DNA of 64,000 nt from Helicobacter_J cappadocius (GTDB lineage Bacteria; Campylobacterota; Campylobacteria; Campylobacterales; Helicobacteraceae): contig NZ_JAUPEV010000006.1 in assembly GCF_030686155.1 (NCBI RefSeq), positions 47,539 to 111,538 of the forward strand, given 5' to 3'. Made by a program: the position numbers and the translations under genes. This document shows positions 53,401 through 61,594 of this stretch, piece by piece (position 1 is the first letter of the stretch; every line of letters begins with the position of its first letter). The notes under the pieces are model-generated. The model was not told the origin of the DNA. It made no database searches and saw only the letters and a list, made by a program, of their open reading frames with translations.

Positions 53401-55325
53401 AAAGAAACATTAGAATTTCCATTATTGGTAACTAAATTACCTTTAAGAATAGATGTATTTTTAAAGTCTGCACTCAATGTGCCGCTATTACTAAGATCGC
53501 CATCAATATTTGAATTATCCGCACTGATAGTTGTACTTCCACTGATTGTGCTTATAGAGCCTGTTTGAGAACCATTTGAAAGACTTAAAGTTGTATTTCC
53601 TCCAGTGTTAGAAATATTCTTTGTATTTGTTTTGTCAAAAACAGCATTCAGCGTACCTGCAAAAACGACATTGCCGATACTTTGATCGCTCATAGAGCTA
53701 AGAGTCAAAGAAGCTTTTGTGTCATTATTAGTAATATCACCAGTAGAAGAACTAGAGATAGCGAGTTTATTAACATTGGAAATATTTCCCACCTTTGATG
53801 AAGTGATAGTCATATCTGTATCAGATGAATTGTGATTGTTTATATCTCCAACATTATAGTATTTGATCTCACCAGTAAGTTTGCCGTTAAAATCAATACC
53901 ACCAATCTGCAAACCACTACTAGAAAGATCTGTTGGGGGAGTAGTTAAGGTATCTTTAAATGTGATAGTAGAAGAAACATTTGAGTTTTCAATATTTCCT
54001 GCTGAAGAACCATCTAAGCTCAAAGTAAGCATACCACTACCTGCAAAATCGCCCAATGAGGATTTATTTAAAGTCGTAATAGTTGTGCTTCCACCGCTTA
54101 GATTAAAAGTCCCCGTTTGATAAGAAGTATCAAAATCCAGTTTCAATGTGCCATCAGCATTGTTTATATCTCCTCTTATAGCAGATGATGGTTTTATTGT
54201 TATCGCCGTAGTGCTAGAATTATTGAGTGCAACGCCACTATCATCACCTTCCCATATTGCACCTGCATCTAAAATAGCGCTTAAATCCCCTCCTTGATTA
54301 GTAATGCTCCCCTTCATTGCATACCCGTCTTTGCTTTGGTTTCCACTAAAGCTTATAAGCCTTTTACCTGTTTTGTCTTGAGTAATATTTCCAGTAAGAG
54401 AAGAGTTTGTGAATTTGAGTTCAGTGCTATGAGATGGGGTGGGATCTTTTCCATAAGGAATCATTTTTCCATCTTCTGACATTTTAACATCGCCTATCAT
54501 CCTAGCATCATTAGAAAAACTGACATTCATATATCCAGCTATTGTAGAAATGTCTCCTTTGAGTGCATAATCAAATGTTTTAGAGTTTCCAGAAAAACTG
54601 ATCGTTTGAGAAACTCTTTGAATTGAATTGGCGGAGGGAGTAGAATTTATACCATTACTGATGTTTCCATTCAAAGAAGAGTCTGTAAAAGTAATTGTAT
54701 TCATACCTTCGGAAGTTCCTGAGGCATTTGCTTGAATACTGCCTTGCATATTAGCGTCATCTTTAAATGTCCATATAGAAATACCATTATAATTTTTAAT
54801 ATTTCCAGAAAAGGCAATCCCAGAACCATCTTCATCAGAATGACCCACGAAATCCATTTTGGTTGGAACATCAACTGCAGGAGGTCCAGATTCATTGTAG
54901 TAATCCCCATAAAGAGAGGCATTTGTAAAAGTACCTTGCTTGATGCCTGAACCACTAAAGCTACCTTGAAGTATCAAAATCTTGCTTTTAACATTTAAAG
55001 TCTCTATAAAAGCTGTATCTCCATAAAACTTAAAGCTTAAAATTTTAGGTCCTGGCTTGAATTCCAGTTCTCCGTAATAGGATGTATGTTTTGGATCGTC
55101 TCCTTTGGCTATTTTATCATAAGTTCCACCTATACATGAATCAGAACTCGTGCTACTACAAGTAGAACTGCCAAAAGACACTATCTCTGCTCTAAGATAA
55201 GTTGGGAATAGAAAAGAAGTTATCAAAACTAAAACACCCAATAAAAAAGAAAGATTTCTCATACTTTCTGGTGTAATTTTGATCGTAGAAGTAGGCATTT
55301 TGCCATTTAAATCACGATAATTCAT
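50403..55325 (-). CDS. Large phase-variable autotransporter with C-terminal SPOR-like domain
   Basis: The 1640-residue type V secreted surface protein has an extended signal peptide (about 1-46; charged start, LSFLLGVLVLITSFLF, cleavage after LRA). The Ser/Thr/Asn-rich passenger has many short repeats of the G-[ND]-I-[ST]-N type, as in a beta-helix, and two Cys near 57 and 64. A linker containing APPPAES near 1148 is encoded by a C10 tract. The autotransporter barrel (about 1240-1520) starts at QGAWGRIFNGMST and ends with VSVGGRYAFGK. After the barrel comes a charged linker and a domain with YYWVVYALENN and RYYLLGGFKTKEGALKNQ, the SPOR pattern. AAGGA precedes the ATG. Confidence 0.88.
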   Translation of the reverse strand: MNYRDLNGKMPTSTIKITPESMRNLSFLLGVLVLITSFLFPTYLRAEIVSFGSSTCSSTSSDSCIGGTYDKIAKGDDPKHTSYYGELEFKPGPKILSFKFYGDTAFIETLNVKSKILILQGSFSGSGIKQGTFTNASLYGDYYNESGPPAVDVPTKMDFVGHSDEDGSGIAFSGNIKNYNGISIWTFKDDANMQGSIQANASGTSEGMNTITFTDSSLNGNISNGINSTPSANSIQRVSQTISFSGNSKTFDYALKGDISTIAGYMNVSFSNDARMIGDVKMSEDGKMIPYGKDPTPSHSTELKFTNSSLTGNITQDKTGKRLISFSGNQSKDGYAMKGSITNQGGDLSAILDAGAIWEGDDSGVALNNSSTTAITIKPSSAIRGDINNADGTLKLDFDTSYQTGTFNLSGGSTTITTLNKSSLGDFAGSGMLTLSLDGSSAGNIENSNVSSTITFKDTLTTPPTDLSSSGLQIGGIDFNGKLTGEIKYYNVGDINNHNSSDTDMTITSSKVGNISNVNKLAISSSSTGDITNNDTKASLTLSSMSDQSIGNVVFAGTLNAVFDKTNTKNISNTGGNTTLSLSNGSQTGSISTISGSTTISADNSNIDGDLSNSGTLSADFKNTSILKGNLVTNNGNSNVSFENGTSMLGSLVGLAGSSNAIFSSDVSKISFASTDTFFPKSDSGSSVDVSTMSDDEKSALISSITPAMLTSYLNASGISNYGGMIDTQGGVNKVDFQDSLYLGGAINTTGGVANITLSFSNELITKLKSNPLTKAFLYEGSGPEFFVNTSSGTSNIALSGDIKGIAHFNYTGGNTNILFSDTIKKDTTTAVSATSKSIGDTTDFNDPASFDPTSSDTTKTQVKVNGHIFQDGLLIRLDAAKAESILAPYRDVFSSNMATFHIDKITDSTTYSAKISGVVVGEVDSLNSSGSTTPKNYEAVLDENAAFIGNLNISDRNISIEFSKGSKLILLGNSNITKLSSNDDNAPSSVDFDNIIGDTLNQKNAVVDLATQGIPSSTSNIRTSFSTLNIKEVDDLSHTVFRLAYNPNVDTSETTDKKADHIIIDKVSNSTDQELTNYLQVFQNSEHFLVGDLSKKNIIVLSVANDSSTGNPNIKFNESSSVQQGYDVIYTTFQSKQENSSSGDPVIAPPPAESTDLAVSSAKMLVGADATTSPTDESTDSPDKTPVILPWTNYYIKSADVHINKANQDMTQAAISTNYNIFLSNINDLNKRLGELRGNSNAQGAWGRIFNGMSTSNRGEEVTTYATNIQGGYDFSIPHSGARSYFGAALSYGYNVLNGTDFTGKAQSIELGAYYSFVSEEGFYTDTILKYAFIMNKLSLPKNQNIDNNLNSSTISLGEEFGYRWNFLLKDLETSRHSLYLEPQAEFVFGYVGNGSFDQINGRSYLNSKIDNILAFRGRVGGVVGYALKTASNQTDFRLGLSYVGDVAGGGNIYLKTNFSQAQQSVSSNQMAMLSFGVNSILSQKWRVYADIDTSFLGKYYNQTYLVSVGGRYAFGKQTLNKQSVKIKQAKQMQEPQKETSSNDVKLPSGYYWVVYALENNSKLTPNQEKFIRKYPYKVSYEYQTIKDASGKSKKILFRYYLLGGFKTKEGALKNQNIANKIAEILNKKNIKAILKEIK
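51871..51880. repeat. G10 homopolymer (phase-variation tract) in the autotransporter gene
   Basis: Ten consecutive G on the plus strand, C10 in the coding strand, encode three prolines near residue 1149 between passenger and barrel. The frame is intact at ten, so the assembled state reads as ON. Loss or gain of one base would remove the barrel. Confidence 0.95.
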
Positions 55326-55576
55326 TGTGTTGTCCTTAATTTTTCGCAGGTTTCAGGATTTAAAACAATCGACTTATTTTATAAGATATTTAATTATATT
55401 TATATAAAATTAATATTAAAAACTTAAGTTTCATTTAAAATTTTCTAAACAGTTCCGACAAAAAACATATTCTTGCTAGTTTTAATAAAATTTGTCTAGA
55501 TCGCAAATTTCTAATTAGGAGATTTTTAATAAAAATATAGGATAATACCGCCAAGAATATAATATTTCGAGGTGCT

Positions 55577-56737
55577 ATGGCTGATACAAGATTATTTTTA
55601 TATGCAACAATACTGATTAGTATTGGTGTGATTATGAGCTACTCACTTTCTGCATACACTGTTATCATCTATAATTATAGTGAGTTCCATTTTCTAGCTA
55701 GGCAATTGTTTTCTGCAATTATTGGAATATTATTGATGTGGATACTCTCTCAGGTTGATCCTAGCAAGGGGTTTATCAAAATAGGTTTTTTTCTATTTTT
55801 GGCCACTTTGGGATTGATGATAATCATGCCATTTTTACCCGATAGTCTTGCTAGTAGTGCTGGGGGTGCCAAAAGATGGATACGATTACCCGGATTTTCA
55901 CTAGCTCCTTCGGAATTTTTTAAGCTTGGATTTATTTTTTTCTTATCATGGAGTTTTTCAAGAAAATTTGCTTTTGGTGAAAAACGTTCTATCAAGGAAG
56001 AATTCCTTATTGTTTTGCCATACTTGGGGGTATTTGTAGTTGTAGTATTTCTTATTGCAGTTATGCAAAATGACCTAGGACAAGTAGTCCTTCTAGCCAT
56101 TACATTAGGGTTAATGTTGATTTTTGCTGGAGGAAGTTTGCAACTTTTTGGAATTCTATTCTTTGGGGTTATTGGATTAGGAACACTTACAATCATCACT
56201 AGTTCTCATAGGATTTTAAGAGTTAAACTCTGGTGGGCAAATGCTCAAGACTCTATCCTTGCTATTTTGCCACATAAAATAGCTGATTTTATCCGTGTAG
56301 ATAATCTTCCAGAGCCATATCAAATCCATCACGCTACAAATGCTATTTACAATGGAGGGTTTTTTGGTCAAGGTCTTGGGGAAGGACTTATCAAATTAGG
56401 TTTTTTGAGCGAGGTGCATACAGATATGGTTCTAGCGGGTATTACAGAAGAACTTGGTTTTATAGGATTATTGGTTTGTCTAGGATTATTTTGTGCGATT
56501 ATCTATCGAATATTTAAGATTGCAAATAGAATAAAAGACCAATCCTACTCATTATTTTGTATCGGGGTGGCACTCTTAATAGGATTCTCACTTATTATAA
56601 ACTCATTTGGAGTAAGTGGTATAACTCCAATTAAGGGGATTGCCGTTCCTTTTCTAAGCTATGGAGGCAGTTCGCTGATTGCTAACTGCATCGCTATAGG
56701 GTTAGTACTCTCTCTGTCTAGGCAATCAAGAATTTGA
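55577..56737 (+). CDS. ftsW: SEDS-family peptidoglycan glycosyltransferase (FtsW/RodA)
   Basis: Membrane glycosyltransferase that polymerises lipid II with a class B PBP. The 386-residue protein has about ten transmembrane segments with SEDS signatures: GGAKRWIRLPGFSLAPSEF near 95-113, MQNDLGQVVLLAITLGLML, GGFFGQGLGEG with LGFLSEVHTDMVLAGITEELGF, and the terminal PFLSYGGSSLIANC. In H. pylori the gene (HP1560 as I recall) lies next to flgB; here about 6.4 kb of autotransporter and glycosyltransferase intervene. FtsW rather than RodA is suggested by the ftsI linkage. GAGG precedes the ATG. Its stop abuts the tpx stop. Confidence 0.88.
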   Translation: MADTRLFLYATILISIGVIMSYSLSAYTVIIYNYSEFHFLARQLFSAIIGILLMWILSQVDPSKGFIKIGFFLFLATLGLMIIMPFLPDSLASSAGGAKRWIRLPGFSLAPSEFFKLGFIFFLSWSFSRKFAFGEKRSIKEEFLIVLPYLGVFVVVVFLIAVMQNDLGQVVLLAITLGLMLIFAGGSLQLFGILFFGVIGLGTLTIITSSHRILRVKLWWANAQDSILAILPHKIADFIRVDNLPEPYQIHHATNAIYNGGFFGQGLGEGLIKLGFLSEVHTDMVLAGITEELGFIGLLVCLGLFCAIIYRIFKIANRIKDQSYSLFCIGVALLIGFSLIINSFGVSGITPIKGIAVPFLSYGGSSLIANCIAIGLVLSLSRQSRI

Positions 56738-57235
56738 TTATTTGATTGCTTCTAGGGGCTTATTATAATCAGGCTCTTGAGTGATTTCCTCGCAAACTTC
56801 TTTATACACTAATTTTCCATTTGGATCAACAACAAATACTGCACGAGTCAAAACACCTTCTAAAGGACTTCCTGCAAGTAAAACGCCATAATTTTGACCA
56901 AATGTTTTACTCCTGAAATCACTTGCAACTACTAGATTTTCAATCCCTTCAGTTGAGCAAAATCTTCCTTGTGCAAACGGAAGGTCCATAGAAACAACCA
57001 TTACCACAGCATTACTAATAGAAGCAGCTTTCTCATTGAATTTTCTAGTCTGTGTTGCACAAACACCAGTATCTAAAGAAGGCACGACATTAATAATCTG
57101 ATATTTGCCACTAGCCCCGCCGACTTTGACCTCACCAAGATCTTTTCCCACAAGTGTTACAAGAGGAGCATTTTCTCCGACATTAATTTGTTTTCCACTT
57201 AGAGTTACTGGAGTTCCTTTGAATTTTACTGACAT
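56738..57235 (-). CDS. tpx: Thiol peroxidase (atypical 2-Cys peroxiredoxin)
   Basis: Periplasmic or cytoplasmic peroxidase reduced by thioredoxin. The 165-residue protein has the peroxidatic site PSLDTGVCATQTRKFNEKA near residues 51-69 and the resolving Cys in GRFCSTEGIENLVVASDFR near 92-110, the Tpx-specific spacing. No signal peptide is present. The stop codon directly abuts the convergent ftsW stop, with no space for a terminator between them. Confidence 0.96.
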   Translation of the reverse strand: MSVKFKGTPVTLSGKQINVGENAPLVTLVGKDLGEVKVGGASGKYQIINVVPSLDTGVCATQTRKFNEKAASISNAVVMVVSMDLPFAQGRFCSTEGIENLVVASDFRSKTFGQNYGVLLAGSPLEGVLTRAVFVVDPNGKLVYKEVCEEITQEPDYNKPLEAIK

Positions 57236-57358
57236 GACTTTTCCTTAATATTATGTTTGGGGGAACATTGTAGTAGATTTATTTAAATACTTGTTTATGA
57301 AAGGTTTTAAATAAAAGTTGTTAGAATTTAAAATCTAAAATCCAAAGGTATTTGTTTG

Positions 57359-58756
57359 ATGAAAAAATCTTATTTGCTAGATACTTCTATCATCCTTGAT
57401 GATGTCGAAAATATTCTCCACCTCTATCAAGACGGTCATAACCATCTTTTTATCAATGATGTTGTTATTGATGAGCTTGACAAGAAAAAAGAACTTCAAA
57501 ATGAAACGGGTTATTTTGCTCGAGAATTTTTTCGATCTATTAATAGTGATAATTCAATCAAGCCTCATCATAGGGTGCGAAATATGGAGGGAGATTTTTT
57601 CAAAGAAATCAATTTTTCAAAAAACTCACAAACCATTCCTATAACACTCATCTACAGACAAAAGTACAAAACTCCGCAAAATGAATATTCCTTCAACGAT
57701 ACAAGAATAGCAGAAATTGCGAGTGATTACGGATTTATTCTCTTAAGCAATGATATTTCACTCAAAATCAGATCACTTGCACGAGGAATATCCACGCAAT
57801 CACTCTTTCGCGACAGGGTAGAAAATCCTAGCGATATTAACTTTTGGAATTATTTTGATATACATAAAGACGATGATTTTACCTCGCTAAAAGAAAATGA
57901 AGCTTTTGGAAAACTAAAAAACTGGAGCTTGATTGAAATCAATGAACAAGATAATACTGAAAGTTCGCTTTATCTTACAGGGAAAAAACATTTTGGAATC
58001 AAGCTAGATGGGGAGTTTGAAGAATTTATGCTAGATGATATTTTAGAAGAATCAAACCCTTATATCAAACCCATAAATCTAGAACAAAAAATGCTCTATG
58101 CGATGCTTATTCATCCAAAAAATCAGGTCAGTATAGCTACAGGCTCTACTGGCAGTGGAAAAACACTCATTGCTCTTCAAGCCGGGATTCACCTAGTAAA
58201 AAAAGGGGTTGTAGATGGCATTATCTATATGCGCAACACAGTCACAGCAACTGATAAAGAATCCGAACTTGGATTTAGAAAAGGTGATGAATCCCAAAAA
58301 CTTAGCTATTTTATGTATCCTCTTTATAGTGCGATTAATTTCACTATAGATAGATTGCAAGAACAATCGATTGCAAAAAGAATTGAATATCGTGGCGATG
58401 TCAATACAATTGAAAAAAAAGATGCTACAGAATATTTTTTGCAAAAGCATAACATAGAAGTGATTGATATTGCCCATGCTAGGGGAATTACCATAGGTAG
58501 AAAATTTGTAATATTTGATGAAGTTCAAAATGCGTCTAATGCCACAATAAAACTAATTGGAACGCGCATTGGAGAAGGAAGCAGAATTTTATTTTTAGGA
58601 GATTGGGCACAAATAGATCATCCCTACTTAAGTAAATTTCGAAATGGGGCTGTGAGCTTACTGCAAAAAGCACTCAAAGATGATATTATAGCTGGAATCC
58701 AGCTCACACAAACCATTCGGAGTGATGTTGCGGCATATTTTGGAGAAAGCTTCTAA
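57359..58756 (+). CDS. phoH: PIN-PhoH family ATPase/ribonuclease
   Basis: The protein has an N-terminal PIN nuclease domain (about 1-150; YLLDTSIILDDVENI and INDVVIDELDKK hold the acidic residues) fused to a PhoH P-loop domain (about 240-465) with Walker A ATGSTGSGKTLIALQAG near 259-275 and Walker B KFVIFDEVQNASNATIK. This is the YlaK/PhoH2-like arrangement, probably an RNA helicase-nuclease. I use the ATG at 57359; a TTG one codon earlier is possible. It converges on glyS with a 4-bp gap. Confidence 0.9.
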   Translation: MKKSYLLDTSIILDDVENILHLYQDGHNHLFINDVVIDELDKKKELQNETGYFAREFFRSINSDNSIKPHHRVRNMEGDFFKEINFSKNSQTIPITLIYRQKYKTPQNEYSFNDTRIAEIASDYGFILLSNDISLKIRSLARGISTQSLFRDRVENPSDINFWNYFDIHKDDDFTSLKENEAFGKLKNWSLIEINEQDNTESSLYLTGKKHFGIKLDGEFEEFMLDDILEESNPYIKPINLEQKMLYAMLIHPKNQVSIATGSTGSGKTLIALQAGIHLVKKGVVDGIIYMRNTVTATDKESELGFRKGDESQKLSYFMYPLYSAINFTIDRLQEQSIAKRIEYRGDVNTIEKKDATEYFLQKHNIEVIDIAHARGITIGRKFVIFDEVQNASNATIKLIGTRIGEGSRILFLGDWAQIDHPYLSKFRNGAVSLLQKALKDDIIAGIQLTQTIRSDVAAYFGESF

Positions 58757-58760
58757 TAAC

Positions 58761-60806
58761 TTAAAAAGCTATTTCCTTAATATCACCCACCTCTAAGAAT
58801 TTTTGGTAAATGCTAAAAATAAGATTCTTTCGATTTTCTCTATTTTTTTCATCAGGATCATTTACCATCACATTATCAAAGAAGTCATCTAAAGGTTTTT
58901 TCATCGAAAACAAAGCCTGAATTTTTTCGTCAATACCATCAAATTTTTGGCTTAGAATTGCCTGATAAGATTTGTAAAGTTTGATTTCTTCTGGGAGTTT
59001 AAACAACTCCTCATTTATATCTCCTATATTTTTTATATCTTTTGTAATGTTAGCAACACGTTTAAATGTGCTTACAAAAGCTTCTTTGTCAGATTTTTCA
59101 AAAAAACTATCCAATGCTTTGGCTTTATCTACAATCACGCAAACATCTCGATCAAAACCACAAAGAACACTTCTCAAAATAGAAGGATTTACAGCCACAA
59201 TACTTTCTAAACGTTCAATAAAAAATTCTTGAACGATTTTAATATCAAAAGGTTTATACCCAACTATTTCAAAAAGATTTTTCAGATCTATATCTAGATT
59301 AAAATGAAGTTTTTTATCAAGTACAATTTTTATCACCCCACTACTAGCCCTTCTAAGTGCAAAGGGATCTTTAGAGCCTGTAGGTAGTTTGCCAATGCTA
59401 AAAAGAGCGAAAATGCTATCAAGCTTATTTGCCAATGCAACAATGGCAGAAAATATATTCGAAGGAAGATTAGCATCCTCTCCATCTGGAAGATATTGCT
59501 CCTTGATAGCTACACAAACATCACTATCTTTACCCTCAGATTTTGCATAATAATAACCCATCAAACCTTGTAATTCCGGAAATTCATAAACCATTTCAGT
59601 CAGTAAATCTGCTTTTGCTAAGCAAATAGCCTCTTGGATAAGTTCTTTTGTCTTAGGATTTGGGAAAAAATTTTTATATTTATCAAACAAATAAAAAGCT
59701 ATTTTCCTCTCTCTTTGCACTTTATCTGCCATACTTCCAAGTCCCTGCACAAAAGCAATTTCCTCAAGCTTAGTAGAATCCAAGCCATTTTTAAGGTCGT
59801 TGTGATAAAAAAACATAGCATCAGATAGACGTGCTTTGAGAACTTTTTGATTACCTAAAATGATTTGGTCGCTTCTGCTTGAAGTAGCATTGCTCACTGC
59901 AATAAAACTATTATGAAGGGTGTTTTTCGCAAAAGTAGCAAAATACCGTTGATTTTCTTTCATTGAAGTAATGATGACTTCTTTAGGGAGCTCTAAAAAT
60001 CTTTCTTCAAATTCTCCATAAAGTGCTTTTGGATACTCTGTAATGGAAATAATTTCATTTAAAAGATCCTCGTCGATTTCAACTTGAATATTTTGTTCCT
60101 TTTCAATTTGTGAGATTTCTTGAAGAATTTTTTCTCTTCTTTCTTTTTGAGAGAGAATCACATAACCCTTTTTAAGCACTTCAAGATATTGGCAAACAGA
60201 ACTAATTTCTATCCAATCAAAGCTCACATCCGTATGAATTTTCGTAGCAAGTTTTCCATTTATGCCATATGCCTTTATAGGAATATGCTCATCTCCCAAA
60301 AGAATACAAATATTTCTAATAGGACGAATAAAGCTTTCACTCAAACTTCCCCATCGCATTGATTTCCCAAAATTCAGGCTCTCTATGAATTCTTGGATAA
60401 TTTTAGCAAGAATCTCTTTTGAAGGAATCGCTTGAGTTTGTTTTGAGCAATACAAAATATCCTTGTTATCTTTAGATGTTATCTGGACTTCTTCTGCAGA
60501 GATTTGGCATTTTTTGCAAAACCCCTCCCCTGCCTTACTCAAACCCTTTGTCTTATCTCCATCTATATAAGCTATAGATATTGGAGGACCAAAAAACTCT
60601 TCTTTTTTGCTTGAGGTCATTGTTGGGAATGAATCATCTATGATAACAATTCTCCTAGGAGTATAAAATATAGATGGATTGGTTTTTAGATCGTATTTTT
60701 GGACAACCATACCCCACTTGATGGCAATATTAGGAAGTTCTTTTAAAAAAGGAATCGCGGGAAGTTCTTCCACAAGAATTTCAACTAATAAATCTTTTGT
60801 ATTCAA
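58761..60806 (-). CDS. glyS: Glycyl-tRNA synthetase beta subunit
   Basis: Beta chain of the alpha2-beta2 glycyl-tRNA synthetase, needed for tRNA binding. The protein begins LLVEILVEELPA and has FYTPRRIVIID, EEFFGPPI, FGKSMRWGSLSESFIRPIR, TSMKENQRYFATF, LGNQKVLKARLSDAMFFYHND and GSKDPFALRRASSG, all typical. I choose the TTG at 60806, six bases after AAAGGA, which gives 681 residues and a conserved N-terminus. The upstream ATG at 60836 has no ribosome-binding site and would add ten unconserved residues. glyQ is not in the window. Confidence 0.93.
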   Translation of the reverse strand: MNTKDLLVEILVEELPAIPFLKELPNIAIKWGMVVQKYDLKTNPSIFYTPRRIVIIDDSFPTMTSSKKEEFFGPPISIAYIDGDKTKGLSKAGEGFCKKCQISAEEVQITSKDNKDILYCSKQTQAIPSKEILAKIIQEFIESLNFGKSMRWGSLSESFIRPIRNICILLGDEHIPIKAYGINGKLATKIHTDVSFDWIEISSVCQYLEVLKKGYVILSQKERREKILQEISQIEKEQNIQVEIDEDLLNEIISITEYPKALYGEFEERFLELPKEVIITSMKENQRYFATFAKNTLHNSFIAVSNATSSRSDQIILGNQKVLKARLSDAMFFYHNDLKNGLDSTKLEEIAFVQGLGSMADKVQRERKIAFYLFDKYKNFFPNPKTKELIQEAICLAKADLLTEMVYEFPELQGLMGYYYAKSEGKDSDVCVAIKEQYLPDGEDANLPSNIFSAIVALANKLDSIFALFSIGKLPTGSKDPFALRRASSGVIKIVLDKKLHFNLDIDLKNLFEIVGYKPFDIKIVQEFFIERLESIVAVNPSILRSVLCGFDRDVCVIVDKAKALDSFFEKSDKEAFVSTFKRVANITKDIKNIGDINEELFKLPEEIKLYKSYQAILSQKFDGIDEKIQALFSMKKPLDDFFDNVMVNDPDEKNRENRKNLIFSIYQKFLEVGDIKEIAF

Positions 60807-60862
60807 ATTTATTCCTTTATTTGTATAATGCTTCATAGAATTTTAGCAAATAAAGGTCGTTA

Positions 60863-61567
60863 TTGATTAGAATATTTTTTGTATTTTTTACACTATATAC
60901 ATTTATAGCATCTGGAGCTATTCCTTTAGATAAAATCCAGGCTAAATGCGGGGATCCAAAAGATTTCAACGCTAGGCAAAAAAAAGTTATTTTGTATGCT
61001 TACAACTATGGAAGCACAAATGGCTTGGGATATACAATGGCAGCAATTGCTTGGCAGGAATCCTGTGCGGGGGAGTATATGGTAAATTTTTCCGATCCAA
61101 GTGCAGGAATTTACCATGCTCATATTCCTGGAGTTATCAAAAAATATACAAAATACAAAGATACAAGTTTTGTAAGAAATCTAGTTGGAGAACTTTTGAT
61201 GCGTGATAATGAATTTGCCTCAAGAGTAGCTTTAGACAATCTATTATTTTGGCAAAAAAACCGCAAAGGTAACTACAAAAATATTATAAAATCTTATAAT
61301 AAAGGCTTTAGCTGGGAAAAAAGTAAGAGTAAAAACAAATCTGCAGAAGCATACTATCAAGATATTCGGATGAAGGTTTTAAAACTAAGAAGTTATATCC
61401 CAAAATACAGCAAAGCACTGAATAATTCGCTAAAAATTGAACTTGAAGATAAAAACCAAAATATAAAAAATACGCTCAAAGATCTTCAAGATTCTAAAAA
61501 ACAGCAAAAAATTCCTGTTTCAAAACCAACCAAAAAAGATAAAGTCTTTATAATGCCAGAGCCTTGA
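60863..61567 (+). CDS. Exported lysozyme/transglycosylase-like protein
   Basis: The 234-residue protein has a signal peptide (MIRIFFVFFTLYTFIASGA). It has a lysozyme-like helix with a candidate catalytic Glu in AAIAWQESCAGEY near residues 60-72, then DPSAGIYHAHIP and a later YNKGFSWEKSKSKNKSAEAYYQDI, which echo the SLT motifs E-S-x2-G, and N-x-G-x-x-Y. A charged coiled tail ends KPTKKDKVFIMPEP. It probably cleaves peptidoglycan in the periplasm. The start is TTG with AAAGG upstream, divergent from glyS. It lies 27 bp before gpmI. The position equals HP0973 between glyS and gpmI in H. pylori as I recall, but I cannot confirm homology. Confidence 0.6.
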   Translation: MIRIFFVFFTLYTFIASGAIPLDKIQAKCGDPKDFNARQKKVILYAYNYGSTNGLGYTMAAIAWQESCAGEYMVNFSDPSAGIYHAHIPGVIKKYTKYKDTSFVRNLVGELLMRDNEFASRVALDNLLFWQKNRKGNYKNIIKSYNKGFSWEKSKSKNKSAEAYYQDIRMKVLKLRSYIPKYSKALNNSLKIELEDKNQNIKNTLKDLQDSKKQQKIPVSKPTKKDKVFIMPEP

Positions 61568-61594
61568 AAAATTAAATCAAATTAGGAAAAGTAA

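Noticed and set aside
52681..54120. Series of open frames antisense to the autotransporter passenger
   Set aside because: They follow from the Ser/Thr-rich codon bias of the passenger, with no ribosome-binding sites or recognisable products.
60807..60836. ATG start of glyS ten codons upstream of the chosen TTG
   Set aside because: No ribosome-binding site precedes it and the extra residues are not family-like; AAAGGA sits correctly before the TTG.
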